Assembly (NCBI GenBank): GCA_052169645.1
Contig: JBQNCA010000001.1
Location: forward strand, 1 to 64,000
Source: JAIKWW01 sp052169645
GTDB taxonomy: Bacteria > Bacillota > Clostridia > Peptostreptococcales > Anaerovoracaceae
Direction of reading: 5' to 3'
Length of the DNA stretch: 64,000 nucleotides
Translations under genes and position numbers: made by a program
Shown: positions 8,540 through 16,748 of the stretch, piece by piece
How the letters are laid out: every line of letters begins with the position of its first letter
Position numbering within the stretch: position 1 is the stretch's first letter
The notes under the pieces: model-generated
Databases searched by the model: none
Seen by the model: only the letters and a program-made list of their open reading frames with translations
What the model was told of the DNA's origin: nothing

Positions 8540-8567
8540 GGAGAAGAGCAAATAATTGCTCTCCTCC
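8540..8567 (-). promoter_or_regulatory. Intercistronic hairpin between the two BMC-H genes
   Basis: GGAGAAGAGCAA (8540-8551) pairs with TTGCTCTCCTCC (8556-8567) around a four-base loop, with one G-U-type mismatch. No T-run follows on the minus strand, so it is not a standard terminator. Its position in a 174-base gap of a tightly packed operon suggests mRNA processing or stabilisation that sets shell-protein ratios. Confidence 0.55.
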
Positions 8568-8624
8568 CTTGCGTGCGGTCAATACAATTATTAGACCGTA
8601 ACTTTTACTTTACTATAATCTCCG

Positions 8625-8903
8625 TTAATCTCTTTTAGGAATTATCAGCTCGGTATCCGAATGCGGGCGTGGGATAACGTGTACGGACACGACCTCTCCA
8701 ACCGCTCTTGCAGCAGTCGCACCTGCATCTACAGCCGCCTTTACAGCACCTACATCACCACGTACCATTACAGTTACCAGTCCGGAGCCGATTTTTTCTC
8801 TTCCGACAAGTGTAACATTAGCAGCTTTTACCATGGCATCAGCTGCTTCAATCGCACCTACCAATCCCCGAGTTTCTACCATTCCTAAAGCGTCATACAT
8901 CAT
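8625..8903 (-). CDS. BMC-H hexameric shell protein (PduA/PduJ/CutN-like)
   Basis: This 92-residue single BMC-domain protein has the expected elements: an ALGMVETRGLVGAIEAADAMVKAANV start, VTVMVRGDVGAVKAAVDAGA in the middle and VHVIPRPHSDTE at the end. Hexamers of this class tile the facets, and their central pores admit small polar substrates. Length and sequence are typical for the main facet protein of Pdu or Cut-type compartments. Two adjacent ATG codons follow a GGAGG ribosome binding site, so the exact start may be one codon later. Neighbours are the BMC-T gene upstream and the tailed BMC-H gene downstream. Confidence 0.96.
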   Translation of the reverse strand: MMYDALGMVETRGLVGAIEAADAMVKAANVTLVGREKIGSGLVTVMVRGDVGAVKAAVDAGATAARAVGEVVSVHVIPRPHSDTELIIPKRD

Positions 8904-8974
8904 TTTTTGCCTCCATTTAAGTGTAAAAAATTATTATTGAAATTGTTAACAGGCATTATGCCACTTTTTTATCT

Positions 8975-9751
8975 TTAATAATATGGAACACCCATACACT
9001 CAGCCTCACCGCCGTAGCCGGACAAAATTTTTCTGCCCGGTTCTATAGTAGATTTCACAGCTTGGCGTACCGCTCCCGAATCTCCGGTAATTGTCATCGT
9101 AAATTCATTAGCAAATGAAAATCCGCTTCCGCTTGTACACGATGTGTAATCGACTATATCTACATTTGCCGCTTTAACCGCCATATCGGAAAGAACCGCT
9201 CCGATAGGCGTAGGTCCCGCATTGATGACGCCGAAGGCTTTGCCGACCTCCGCTCCGAATGCCTTTGCCAGACAATCACTGGCTCTTGCTGTCCACTGCA
9301 TATCCAGATGCCCGTATTCATTGGCCCATATTCCGCCATAATATTTTTCCACCTGACTCAGTGCAAGCTCAACACACCTTCTAACATCAGATACATCATC
9401 GGCTCCGATAACAAAATATGACGAGGCTCCATCTCCGCCCATATCATCTCTTGGTGCTTCAACCTTAATTACCTCAACATTTGTCGCTTTGACAGCCTCA
9501 TCTACGGCAAATGCTTGAGGATTAAAGCCTTGTCTGCTGCCGATAAAACCTATTGAACGAAATCTTCCAAGCTCCATTTTTTCTGCAAGACCTGCATCCA
9601 TACTTGCTAAAACCAAGCCGATAGTAGGTCCCATAGCCGTTCCTACAAATTCTGTCACCCCTACATCCTTGAAAATTTCTGATGCAGGTCGTGATTCTTC
9701 CTTCATTTCATTTTTTACTTGATTTACAACCTTTTGAATTAAATCGTCCAT
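8975..9751 (-). CDS. BMC-T tandem-domain shell protein (PduB-like)
   Basis: The 258-residue protein contains two fused BMC domains (about 40-145 and 150-255) after an N-terminal extension (MDDLIQKVVNQVKNEMKEE) like that of PduB. Such proteins form trimers that look like hexamers and may have gated pores for larger molecules. Repeated elements are VDEAVKATNVEVIKVEAP in the first domain and DMAVKAANVDIVDYTSC in the second. The start has a strong AAGGAGG ribosome binding site. It lies just after the activase gene. Presence of a PduB-type rather than EutL-type BMC-T fits the propanediol-like chemistry inferred for this locus. Confidence 0.94.
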   Translation of the reverse strand: MDDLIQKVVNQVKNEMKEESRPASEIFKDVGVTEFVGTAMGPTIGLVLASMDAGLAEKMELGRFRSIGFIGSRQGFNPQAFAVDEAVKATNVEVIKVEAPRDDMGGDGASSYFVIGADDVSDVRRCVELALSQVEKYYGGIWANEYGHLDMQWTARASDCLAKAFGAEVGKAFGVINAGPTPIGAVLSDMAVKAANVDIVDYTSCTSGSGFSFANEFTMTITGDSGAVRQAVKSTIEPGRKILSGYGGEAECMGVPYY

Positions 9752-9772
9752 GTTTTCACCTCCTTCCGGTCA

Positions 9773-10696
9773 CTATCCCCCTATTTGACATTTAAAGCCG
9801 TTTTTCTCGACAATTTCTTTGTAAGGGAGTACATCGTCATCTTCCAGTGGTTGTATTTCTTCAGACATTCTATAATCGGCTCCCATCATCTTGTATTTAT
9901 TCATGCCCATAGTATGATACGGGAGAATGTGTATCATATCTACGCCGTTGAGCGTTTTCACATATCTGCAGATATCTTCAAAGTCTCCCTCCGTCGCATT
10001 GACCTCCGGAATAGTAGGGACTCTGATTATAGTGTATGCCAGCTCCGTTATACGTTTTGCATTCTTTCTGATAAGTTCACCGGTTACACCGGTATTTGCC
10101 TTATGTACTTCATCATTAGTCGATTTACAATCGAGCAAAACCTGATCTACAAACGGAAAAACCGATTCTACAGCTTCCTCGCTTCCATACCCTGTAGTTT
10201 CTATAGCTGTATGCCACCCTTGTGATTTGCAAGCCTTAAGCAATTCCGTGCAAAACCTCCACTGAACCAGAGGCTCTCCTCCGGAAAATGTAACACCGCC
10301 GTTTGAAGTATTATAGGTAATCTCGTCTTTTTTCAATTCACGAATTACCGCCTCAACTGTCATTTCTTTTCCCTTCAAAATCAGCGCTCCTGCCGGACAA
10401 ACAGTAACACACTCGCCACAGCCTACACATTTATCATGATCTACAAAACCGAGATAATCCGCCGATAATGCCCCATGCTTACAAGCCTCTATGCATCTTC
10501 CGCAATGTATACAGCTTCTGATATCATACATAATAGTAGGTTTTGTTTCCTGTGATTCCGGATTGCTGCACCAACGGCAGGATAACGGACAACCTTTTAA
10601 AAATACTATCGTCCGTATGCCCGGTCCATCATTTAATGAAAATCTCTGAATATCAAAAACCACACCTTTGGCTTTGTAATCAATTGGTATAGCCAT
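9773..10696 (-). CDS. Glycyl radical enzyme activating enzyme (radical SAM)
   Basis: The 307-residue enzyme uses S-adenosylmethionine and a 4Fe-4S cluster to abstract hydrogen from the glycyl-loop glycine of its partner. The radical-SAM motif CPLSCRWC (CxxxCxxC) lies near residues 36-43. Two ferredoxin-like cluster motifs follow (CIHCGRCIEACKHG and CVGCGECVTVCPAG, about 58-107), as in activases of glycerol dehydratase and choline lyase. The conserved GGVTFSGGEPL lies near residue 133. The gene begins 44 bases after the dehydratase stop on the same strand. Partner identity is clear from adjacency. Confidence 0.96.
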   Translation of the reverse strand: MAIPIDYKAKGVVFDIQRFSLNDGPGIRTIVFLKGCPLSCRWCSNPESQETKPTIMYDIRSCIHCGRCIEACKHGALSADYLGFVDHDKCVGCGECVTVCPAGALILKGKEMTVEAVIRELKKDEITYNTSNGGVTFSGGEPLVQWRFCTELLKACKSQGWHTAIETTGYGSEEAVESVFPFVDQVLLDCKSTNDEVHKANTGVTGELIRKNAKRITELAYTIIRVPTIPEVNATEGDFEDICRYVKTLNGVDMIHILPYHTMGMNKYKMMGADYRMSEEIQPLEDDDVLPYKEIVEKNGFKCQIGG

Positions 10697-10740
10697 TGCA
10701 AAATCTCCTGATTTTTTAGAACAGTACCGTTTTACGCTCT

Positions 10741-13368
10741 TTAGAAGTTCATTTCCGTACGAGCGATGATATTGTCCTGTGTCTCTTTAGCAAGAGTTGT
10801 GTAGAACGCACTGTATCCGGCAACACGAACAACCAAATCCTTATACTGCTCAGGATGATTCTGAGCGTCTATCAGGGTTTGCTTATCTACTACGTTAAAC
10901 TGCATATGCATACCTTTTCTACGGAAATATCCACGAATCAATGCCGCAAATTTCTTCAGCCCCTCATCGCCGGACAATGCTGAAGGTGAGAATTTCATAT
11001 TGTAAAGTGTTCCGTTCGATGCACTTGCATGATCCAGCTTGGATACGGAATTGGCAGCTGCCGTAGGACCGTTAGTATCTTTACCGGCTCTTGGAGATAC
11101 ACCGTCTGCAAGAGGTGTTCTTGCCAGCCTTCCGTCAGGAAGAGCACCGACATCTTTACCGTACAGCACATTTGCCGATACAGGATAAATTCCTGCTTGG
11201 AATTTACCTCCTCTATAGTCCGTATATTTTTCAACCTCCGAGGTGTATGCTTTTGCTGTGAATACTGAAAATTCATCAATCTCGTCAATATCATTTCCAT
11301 AACCTTCAGTATTCTCCAAAATCTTATGAATTATCGCATACTTCTCAGGGCACTCCTGTCCTGACGCCGCAGTACCGCAGCCGTTGCCGCAAGCTGCAAC
11401 CTCTCTTTTCAGCTGTTCCATATTCACAGTGCCTGTGCCTGTAAGCATTTCCTTTACCTTTTCGTAAATCATCGCTTCAAGCTGACTGTCACTTATAGCC
11501 CCGGCTGAATCCCGGCAGCTGTTATTCGCACCCGGACCGTACTGCCATCCTATCGAAAGCTCCTGTGAGCCCCCTTCAGGACCGCCTGTGTAGCCGAAGT
11601 TATTATCAACAGCCTCTTTCAGCTGAGCCAATGTGAACTTCTTATCTTGGAATACATTTTTCTGAATACAATAGAGAGAGTCCCCCGAATCTACAAAGCC
11701 ATATGTCTGAGGTCCTGTAAAGTTCCAGAAGGCACCGCCTTCTTCAGCTGACTTTCCGTGCTGAATGCATCCGTCGATCAAAGGCGCTTCAAACGGAAGA
11801 GGTGCCTGATCCGCATGAGCTTTCATTACGCAATTGTCAGCTTCAACCATCTTAGATACAAAGTACGCCATCTGCTTCTGATAAGCTTCCTTGATTTCGT
11901 CTATGTTACGGAAGCTTGTAAATTCGCCTGTTTTAGGTCCGAGCTGATCGTTGTACAAAACACCGTTATTCATGGTAGCTTCCATGATTCTCGCACTGTT
12001 GAAGGAAGCTGCATCGTGCCATCCGAACTCTCTATGGTAAATATCAGGCTCTACACAGCCGCTTGGCGAATAAGTACGAGCAATCTTGAGTGGAATACCT
12101 CTGTTTTCCAGTGCCGGAATAATGATTTCATCATTAAATACATTAGGCATACCGGTTCCCAAACGAATCGTCTCGCATACACGATATAAGAATTCGTCAG
12201 GAGTCTGATTTCCGATTCTAACGCCGATTGACGGTGACGGCATCCTTGTATGAGCGTGTGCTTCCAAAACCATGTAGCTCAATTCATTTGTAAGATCGTT
12301 ACCGTCCTCATCCGTTCCGCCTACAGTCATCAACTCAAACAAGGTATATCCGGCAAACGCCGCAGCCGAGATACTGTCTCTTACCTTGTTGCAATCACTG
12401 TATTTAATCATCAGACAATCTATGAGTTCCTGAGCAAATTCCTTAGTGATAGTCGGATCGTTTCTGTAGTATTTAATCATTTGGCGATCAAACGGTCCCG
12501 GAGATACGCTGTGGCCATTGGACTCTATGTGTATGATTACATTTGTGAGCCAATATGCCTGTATAGCTTCCCAGAACGTAGTTGCTCCATGTTCGGGAGC
12601 ACGCTGCAAATTCTTTGCGATCTGTTCCAATTCAGCTTTTCTTTGAATGTTGATTTCCGTTTGAGCCAGTTCTTTCGCTTTTGCCGCATATCTATGAGCA
12701 AAGTTTATCGCTGCGCTGTAGGTTATGATTACTGCATCATAAAACTGCTTTTTAGCAATTGCATCAGGCTGCGTGTAATCAAGCCTTGCGATTTCATCAT
12801 TTGCTTCATCGATAATTCCGCTATAGCCCTTTTCTATGACCTTTTCCCAGAAAGGCACATAGTGACCGACTCCTGCAAGCTTGTAGTTGTCTACATTGAA
12901 TACGGCATGATCTTGGCAAGCCTGGCATTCAGGAGTCATGAGCGACATTGCATATTCACTCAGAGTCTTGCCCTTCCAATATTTTGCCAGCTCAAGCATT
13001 TCCGCTTTAGCTTCTTCCGTGATAATAAAAGCATCATTGTCTCTCGTTGCGAGAGTGTCGTACTCAGGTTCAAGCCAGTCAACTGAAAACTCTATTCCGA
13101 TTTCCGATGAACGCGGATGCTCCGCAGCCGTTCCTACAATAAGTTCATCGTCACGAATAGTAATCTGCATCTTGTTCAAAAGCTTTTCCATGACCTTCGC
13201 ACGTCTCATGATCGGTGAGAGTCCTTCATTTTCCCTGAACGCTTCTGTAACTAATCGAGCTCTTTCCGTTTCAATTACCGGCATGGCCTCAACGATTTCC
13301 TTCTTCAGCCTTTTGACTCTGTCTGTAGGTTCACTAAAGCCTTTTCCAATGGATTCCATCATTGCCAT
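10741..13368 (-). CDS. Glycyl radical diol dehydratase with about 83-residue insertion
   Basis: The 875-residue protein is a B12-independent dehydratase of the glycerol/propanediol dehydratase class. Compared from memory with the C. butyricum glycerol dehydratase, it keeps the thiyl cysteine Cys438 and base Glu440 (SGCVEP), Asp452 (GWHDA), His169 (GVGHYV), His286-Ser287 (SNGHSVSP) and the glycyl radical Gly851 (RVAGYS). It lacks the usual N-terminal encapsulation extension. Its extra length is almost entirely one insertion near residues 595-677 (11338-11586), rich in Gly and carrying Cys618, Cys660, Cys664 and Cys673. These residues argue for dehydration of a vicinal diol rather than C-N or C-S cleavage. 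It is the first gene of the operon, with a perfect AAGGAGG ribosome binding site. The exact substrate is unproven. Confidence 0.93.
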   Translation of the reverse strand: MAMMESIGKGFSEPTDRVKRLKKEIVEAMPVIETERARLVTEAFRENEGLSPIMRRAKVMEKLLNKMQITIRDDELIVGTAAEHPRSSEIGIEFSVDWLEPEYDTLATRDNDAFIITEEAKAEMLELAKYWKGKTLSEYAMSLMTPECQACQDHAVFNVDNYKLAGVGHYVPFWEKVIEKGYSGIIDEANDEIARLDYTQPDAIAKKQFYDAVIITYSAAINFAHRYAAKAKELAQTEINIQRKAELEQIAKNLQRAPEHGATTFWEAIQAYWLTNVIIHIESNGHSVSPGPFDRQMIKYYRNDPTITKEFAQELIDCLMIKYSDCNKVRDSISAAAFAGYTLFELMTVGGTDEDGNDLTNELSYMVLEAHAHTRMPSPSIGVRIGNQTPDEFLYRVCETIRLGTGMPNVFNDEIIIPALENRGIPLKIARTYSPSGCVEPDIYHREFGWHDAASFNSARIMEATMNNGVLYNDQLGPKTGEFTSFRNIDEIKEAYQKQMAYFVSKMVEADNCVMKAHADQAPLPFEAPLIDGCIQHGKSAEEGGAFWNFTGPQTYGFVDSGDSLYCIQKNVFQDKKFTLAQLKEAVDNNFGYTGGPEGGSQELSIGWQYGPGANNSCRDSAGAISDSQLEAMIYEKVKEMLTGTGTVNMEQLKREVAACGNGCGTAASGQECPEKYAIIHKILENTEGYGNDIDEIDEFSVFTAKAYTSEVEKYTDYRGGKFQAGIYPVSANVLYGKDVGALPDGRLARTPLADGVSPRAGKDTNGPTAAANSVSKLDHASASNGTLYNMKFSPSALSGDEGLKKFAALIRGYFRRKGMHMQFNVVDKQTLIDAQNHPEQYKDLVVRVAGYSAFYTTLAKETQDNIIARTEMNF

Positions 13369-13951
13369 TAGATATTACCTCCTTATCTCACGTAATATTA
13401 GTTTGGTGAAATTTATTAAACTCAAAGCTTCGTTCGCACCTGTGAAATTTCCTATAAGCAGCTTGTCTTATTTTTCACGAGGTCTCATACTCGAAACATC
13501 ATCTTTGAGATACTAATGAAATAGCGAACTGAGATGTTTCAGGATAAGCAAAGACTCGGGGTAATCTTTCTTAATCCATATATATCTCTATACTGAAAAT
13601 TATACATGACTTAAATTTTTCTCATTAACACTATCCACTTATGTTTATTATCCATAACAACCATTGTGTTATTTCACAGATGTAATATTTGATTAATATT
13701 TTGCGATTTTTTATACTGTTAATAATTTCACTATTATATTTTTGAAAGCATACATAGAATTATTTATTCCTAACCTTATATAAATATGAACTCGGACACG
13801 GTTGCAGCGGGCAATCCCTATATTCCTGAAGCTTCATCAGCTGTAATCGTTTATCATTCCAATCTGAATTTTAAATGGTAAATTTCGATTCGTTTTATGT
13901 AGAATCTTGATTTTTTCAAATGATCTGTTTGTATAATTTTAACGGCACAAT
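13369..13951. promoter_or_regulatory. Leader and probable control region of the microcompartment operon
   Basis: No gene is visible in these roughly 580 bases. On the minus strand a TATAAT (13599-13604) has no good -35 partner, as expected for an activator-dependent promoter. Downstream, GAAACATC and GATGTTTC form a long-loop inverted repeat (about 13493-13540), and AAATTTCAC occurs twice near the dehydratase start. These are candidate sites for the AraC-type regulator encoded in the operon; I cannot tell which, if any, is used. Confidence 0.35.
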
Positions 13952-13990
13952 AAAAAAGGACTGCACCCTGTTAAATATAGGATCCAGTCC
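13952..13990 (-). terminator. Terminator downstream of the DUF2156 gene
   Basis: GGACTG (13958-13963) pairs with CAGTCC (13985-13990), with further pairing inside. The A-run at 13952-13957 gives T6 on the minus strand. It follows the stop codon of the gene at 14042-15058 and insulates the surE-sirtuin gene group from the microcompartment operon. Confidence 0.75.
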
Positions 13991-14041
13991 AAAAGCTTTG
14001 TTTAACACATTTACTTAATTCACATTATATATTCTGATTCG

Positions 14042-15058
14042 TCACATATTTACAGACTTATCAAGCTGCTCATTTCCCGCCAACGGATCCACATTGCTGT
14101 ACCGCAGTATAGCTTCTTTGTCGTCAGCCATCATAGCAATATACTTTTCAACCATATTGCAAGGACGATAAGAGGTCTTGGCATGGCGTAATCCCTCCAG
14201 TCCCATATCCTCTTCCCGATTCACATACTTATACTTATCCTTCATAAGCTTGCAAAACTCATTGTTTATCTTCTGATAGATACCCTTGAACTCTATATTT
14301 CCTTTTTCAATATGCTCTACTACGGTCTCATCGTCAAGCCGGGCGCCGAATGCATACGCCTGCAGCTTTCCGTCTATATAAACAGCGACTCCCTCAAATC
14401 CGAGACTGTCAAAGCTTGGCAGAATTTCTCCGAGAACACCGGCTTCCATGTCAAGCATATCACGTTCAAAACCGTCCACGTCTTTTTTATTCCCTATATA
14501 TTCGAGCAGCTCAATCGCTTCTTCAGCTATTTCTGAAGACATGGGTCTGATCTCATAGCGTCCGAGATATTCACGGTCGAACAGATGCACTAAATTCTTC
14601 TTTTTATGAAAACGCCTACCGCTGAGCGTTGCCAATGATTCTGTCGTATAGACGTAATCATGATTGGGTCTATCTTGAACAAATATCATCTTACCGGGAA
14701 ATGCAGCTTTATAGCTTTCAACCATATGATCCGGCACAAGTCGCATTACAAAAGGATAGCCCTCTTCCCTGAATTTCAAAATAACTCGAGCAAGCGCCGC
14801 ACGCAATTTGCCGGGATGACAGTTTCCCTCAAGCGGCAGCAACGGAAATATAAACGGTTCTTCCTCAAAACCCTCAAAGTTGCTGCTTCCCGCTACACAA
14901 AGAAAATCATCTATAATTTCCCATGAAAACTGATTTACCTCCCTCCACATATAAAGAGAAGTAAAGGTCAATCCCGAAGTCTTATGAGGAAACCTGTTCA
15001 AAAAACGTTCCAGTTCTTCTCTGTGTTCCAATGAAATTTTATTTTCAAATAAATACAT
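14042..15058 (-). CDS. DUF2156 (GNAT-fold) family protein
   Basis: The 338-residue protein matches the DUF2156 family, related to the C-terminal catalytic domain of phosphatidylglycerol lysyltransferases and built of tandem GNAT folds. Visible features are the LTFTSLYMWREVNQF N-terminal segment, the RFHKKKNLVHLFDREY block near residues 155-170 and the VNREEDMGLEGLRHAKTSYRP motif near 280-300, typical of the family. It lacks membrane segments, so it is probably a soluble aminoacyl or acyl transferase of unknown substrate rather than full-length MprF. It is the last gene of a same-strand run that also includes SurE and a sirtuin. Confidence 0.8.
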   Translation of the reverse strand: MYLFENKISLEHREELERFLNRFPHKTSGLTFTSLYMWREVNQFSWEIIDDFLCVAGSSNFEGFEEEPFIFPLLPLEGNCHPGKLRAALARVILKFREEGYPFVMRLVPDHMVESYKAAFPGKMIFVQDRPNHDYVYTTESLATLSGRRFHKKKNLVHLFDREYLGRYEIRPMSSEIAEEAIELLEYIGNKKDVDGFERDMLDMEAGVLGEILPSFDSLGFEGVAVYIDGKLQAYAFGARLDDETVVEHIEKGNIEFKGIYQKINNEFCKLMKDKYKYVNREEDMGLEGLRHAKTSYRPCNMVEKYIAMMADDKEAILRYSNVDPLAGNEQLDKSVNM

Positions 15059-15121
15059 ATCTATCGATTTTCTGCCCTATGGCAAATCCTTTCCATTATT
15101 TTATATAACAAGCGTTATAAT

Positions 15122-15901
15122 CTATATTTTAAGCTTCCAGTCGGAAACCCTGTCTCTAAGCTCAAAATCTGTAAGCTCCAGCCTCAACGGAGTCACGGTT
15201 ACATATCCCTGCTGATGAGCCATTACATCCAATTCATCGGGCAAACCTTCATATACAACGACATCTCCGCAGTACCAATAATATTTTCTTTTCTTGGGAT
15301 CTTCCAGAAGCTCAAATTTTTCATCATATTCACGAGGTCCCAATCTCGTAACTTTAAGACCGTTAATCTCAGCCGGCGGTATTGGAGGAAAATTTATATT
15401 CAAAATGCTCCTTGCTTCCATTTCTGAAATAATGCGTCCCGCAACATCCTTGATTACCGTTTTGCAGTTATTTAGCATCTCGGAGGTTGGATGATGTGTA
15501 CCTACGGATACCGCTACGGCAGGTACATTGCAAAGGGCTCCTTCAGCTGCAGCTGCAAGTGTCCCCGAATAATATACATCACTGCCTATGTTACCTCCGT
15601 GATTTATACCCGCAAACACCGCATCTATAATCACATTGTGATAATTTTTCAAATGACGCATAGCGAATTTTACACAATCCGCAGGTGTTCCCGAAAGCGC
15701 ATACGCCCATTCTACACCGTCTATATTTTCCTCTTTAAGCATTATAGGCACCGTCATACTTATCCCATGTCCTGATGCACTGCGCTCTCCGTCAGGAGCA
15801 CACACATAAATCTTCACACCGGACACTTCCGACAGAGCCTTTACCAAAACCCTTATACCCTCGGCATTTATACCGTCGTCATTTGATACAAGTATATTCA
15901 T
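15122..15901 (-). CDS. surE: 5'-nucleotidase SurE
   Basis: The 259-residue protein is a metal-dependent survival-type phosphatase acting on nucleoside monophosphates. The N-terminal SNDDGINAEGI carries the metal-binding Asp pair (Asp8, Asp9), GERSASGHG supplies the conserved Ser, and AGINHGGNIGSDVYYSGTLAAA is the second hallmark. Length is normal for the family. It sits 48 bases downstream of the sirtuin gene and 63 bases upstream of the DUF2156 gene, so the three are likely cotranscribed. Confidence 0.96.
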   Translation of the reverse strand: MNILVSNDDGINAEGIRVLVKALSEVSGVKIYVCAPDGERSASGHGISMTVPIMLKEENIDGVEWAYALSGTPADCVKFAMRHLKNYHNVIIDAVFAGINHGGNIGSDVYYSGTLAAAAEGALCNVPAVAVSVGTHHPTSEMLNNCKTVIKDVAGRIISEMEARSILNINFPPIPPAEINGLKVTRLGPREYDEKFELLEDPKKRKYYWYCGDVVVYEGLPDELDVMAHQQGYVTVTPLRLELTDFELRDRVSDWKLKI

Positions 15902-15949
15902 TACAACAAATATTCCTCCATAAATTATTTTTAAACACCTGACAGGGGC

Positions 15950-16729
15950 TTATTGTCCTTTCAGCTTGACCTCTACAGGCGCATATTCGATGCCGTCAAC
16001 AACTGAGGAAAAAACCTTTCCCAACGAATCGTGTATAACCAAATCCGCCTTGGCATCGAGCACCGTTTCCTGTTTATTTATCAACACTAAATGTTTTCCT
16101 CTGAAAAATTGTATAAAACCTGCCGCCGGAAATACGACCAGCGAGGTTCCGCCTATAATAAGCGTATCAGCCTGTTCGATAGCCTGTACCGACTTGCGGG
16201 TAAGCTCATCGTCCAAAGCTTCTTCATAAAGTACAACATCCGGCTTCACAACACCTCCGCAGCTGCAAAGAGGTGTATAGCCGCCTTTTTTCCAATGAGA
16301 TTTATCCAAGGTATATTCGAGTGAATATTTCTTGCCGCAATCCATGCAGTGCGCCCTTGAAATGGTTCCGTGAATCTCATATACCTCTTTGCTTCCGGCT
16401 GCCTGATGCAGTCCGTCGATATTTTGAGTGATTACAGCCTTAAGCTTACCCTGCTCCTCAAGCTTTGCCAGTGCGTAATGGGTGGCATTCGGCTTTATGT
16501 CGGGAAAGATCAAATTTTCCATATAATACTCGTAAAAATCATCCGTCCGCTTCATAAAAAATGAATGGCTTACGATTTCCTCAGGCATTTTGTTGAATCG
16601 GGTCTTGGCATTCCACAGTCCGTTTTCCGAGCGAAAATCGGGAACTCCGCTTTCTGTGGAAACTCCCGCACCTCCGAAAAATACGATGTTTTGACTCTCA
16701 TCTATTATCTTTCTAAGTTCTTCATACAT
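15950..16729 (-). CDS. cobB: Sir2-family NAD-dependent protein deacylase
   Basis: The 259-residue sirtuin removes acyl groups from protein lysines and consumes NAD+. It has the GGAGVSTESGVPDFRS nucleotide-binding motif (19-34), TQNIDGLH (101-108), catalytic His120 (EIHGT) and zinc cysteines Cys128, Cys131, Cys155 and Cys157. All required residues are present and the length is typical. The gene lies 19 bases after the SGNH hydrolase gene. A role in controlling acylation produced by acyl-CoA metabolism is possible but not shown by the sequence. Confidence 0.95.
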   Translation of the reverse strand: MYEELRKIIDESQNIVFFGGAGVSTESGVPDFRSENGLWNAKTRFNKMPEEIVSHSFFMKRTDDFYEYYMENLIFPDIKPNATHYALAKLEEQGKLKAVITQNIDGLHQAAGSKEVYEIHGTISRAHCMDCGKKYSLEYTLDKSHWKKGGYTPLCSCGGVVKPDVVLYEEALDDELTRKSVQAIEQADTLIIGGTSLVVFPAAGFIQFFRGKHLVLINKQETVLDAKADLVIHDSLGKVFSSVVDGIEYAPVEVKLKGQ

Positions 16730-16748
16730 GATACTTCCTCCTAAATTA

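Noticed and set aside
12250..13086. Long plus-strand open frame opposite the dehydratase
   Set aside because: It mirrors codon use of the minus-strand enzyme gene, has no ribosome binding site and no recognisable domain.
10741..13368. Choline TMA-lyase or isethionate sulfite-lyase
   Set aside because: The enzyme keeps residues typical of diol dehydratases (His169, His286-Ser287, Asp452), and no choline or sulfonate transport genes are nearby. I recall the lyases having different active-site residues, so a dehydratase fits better.
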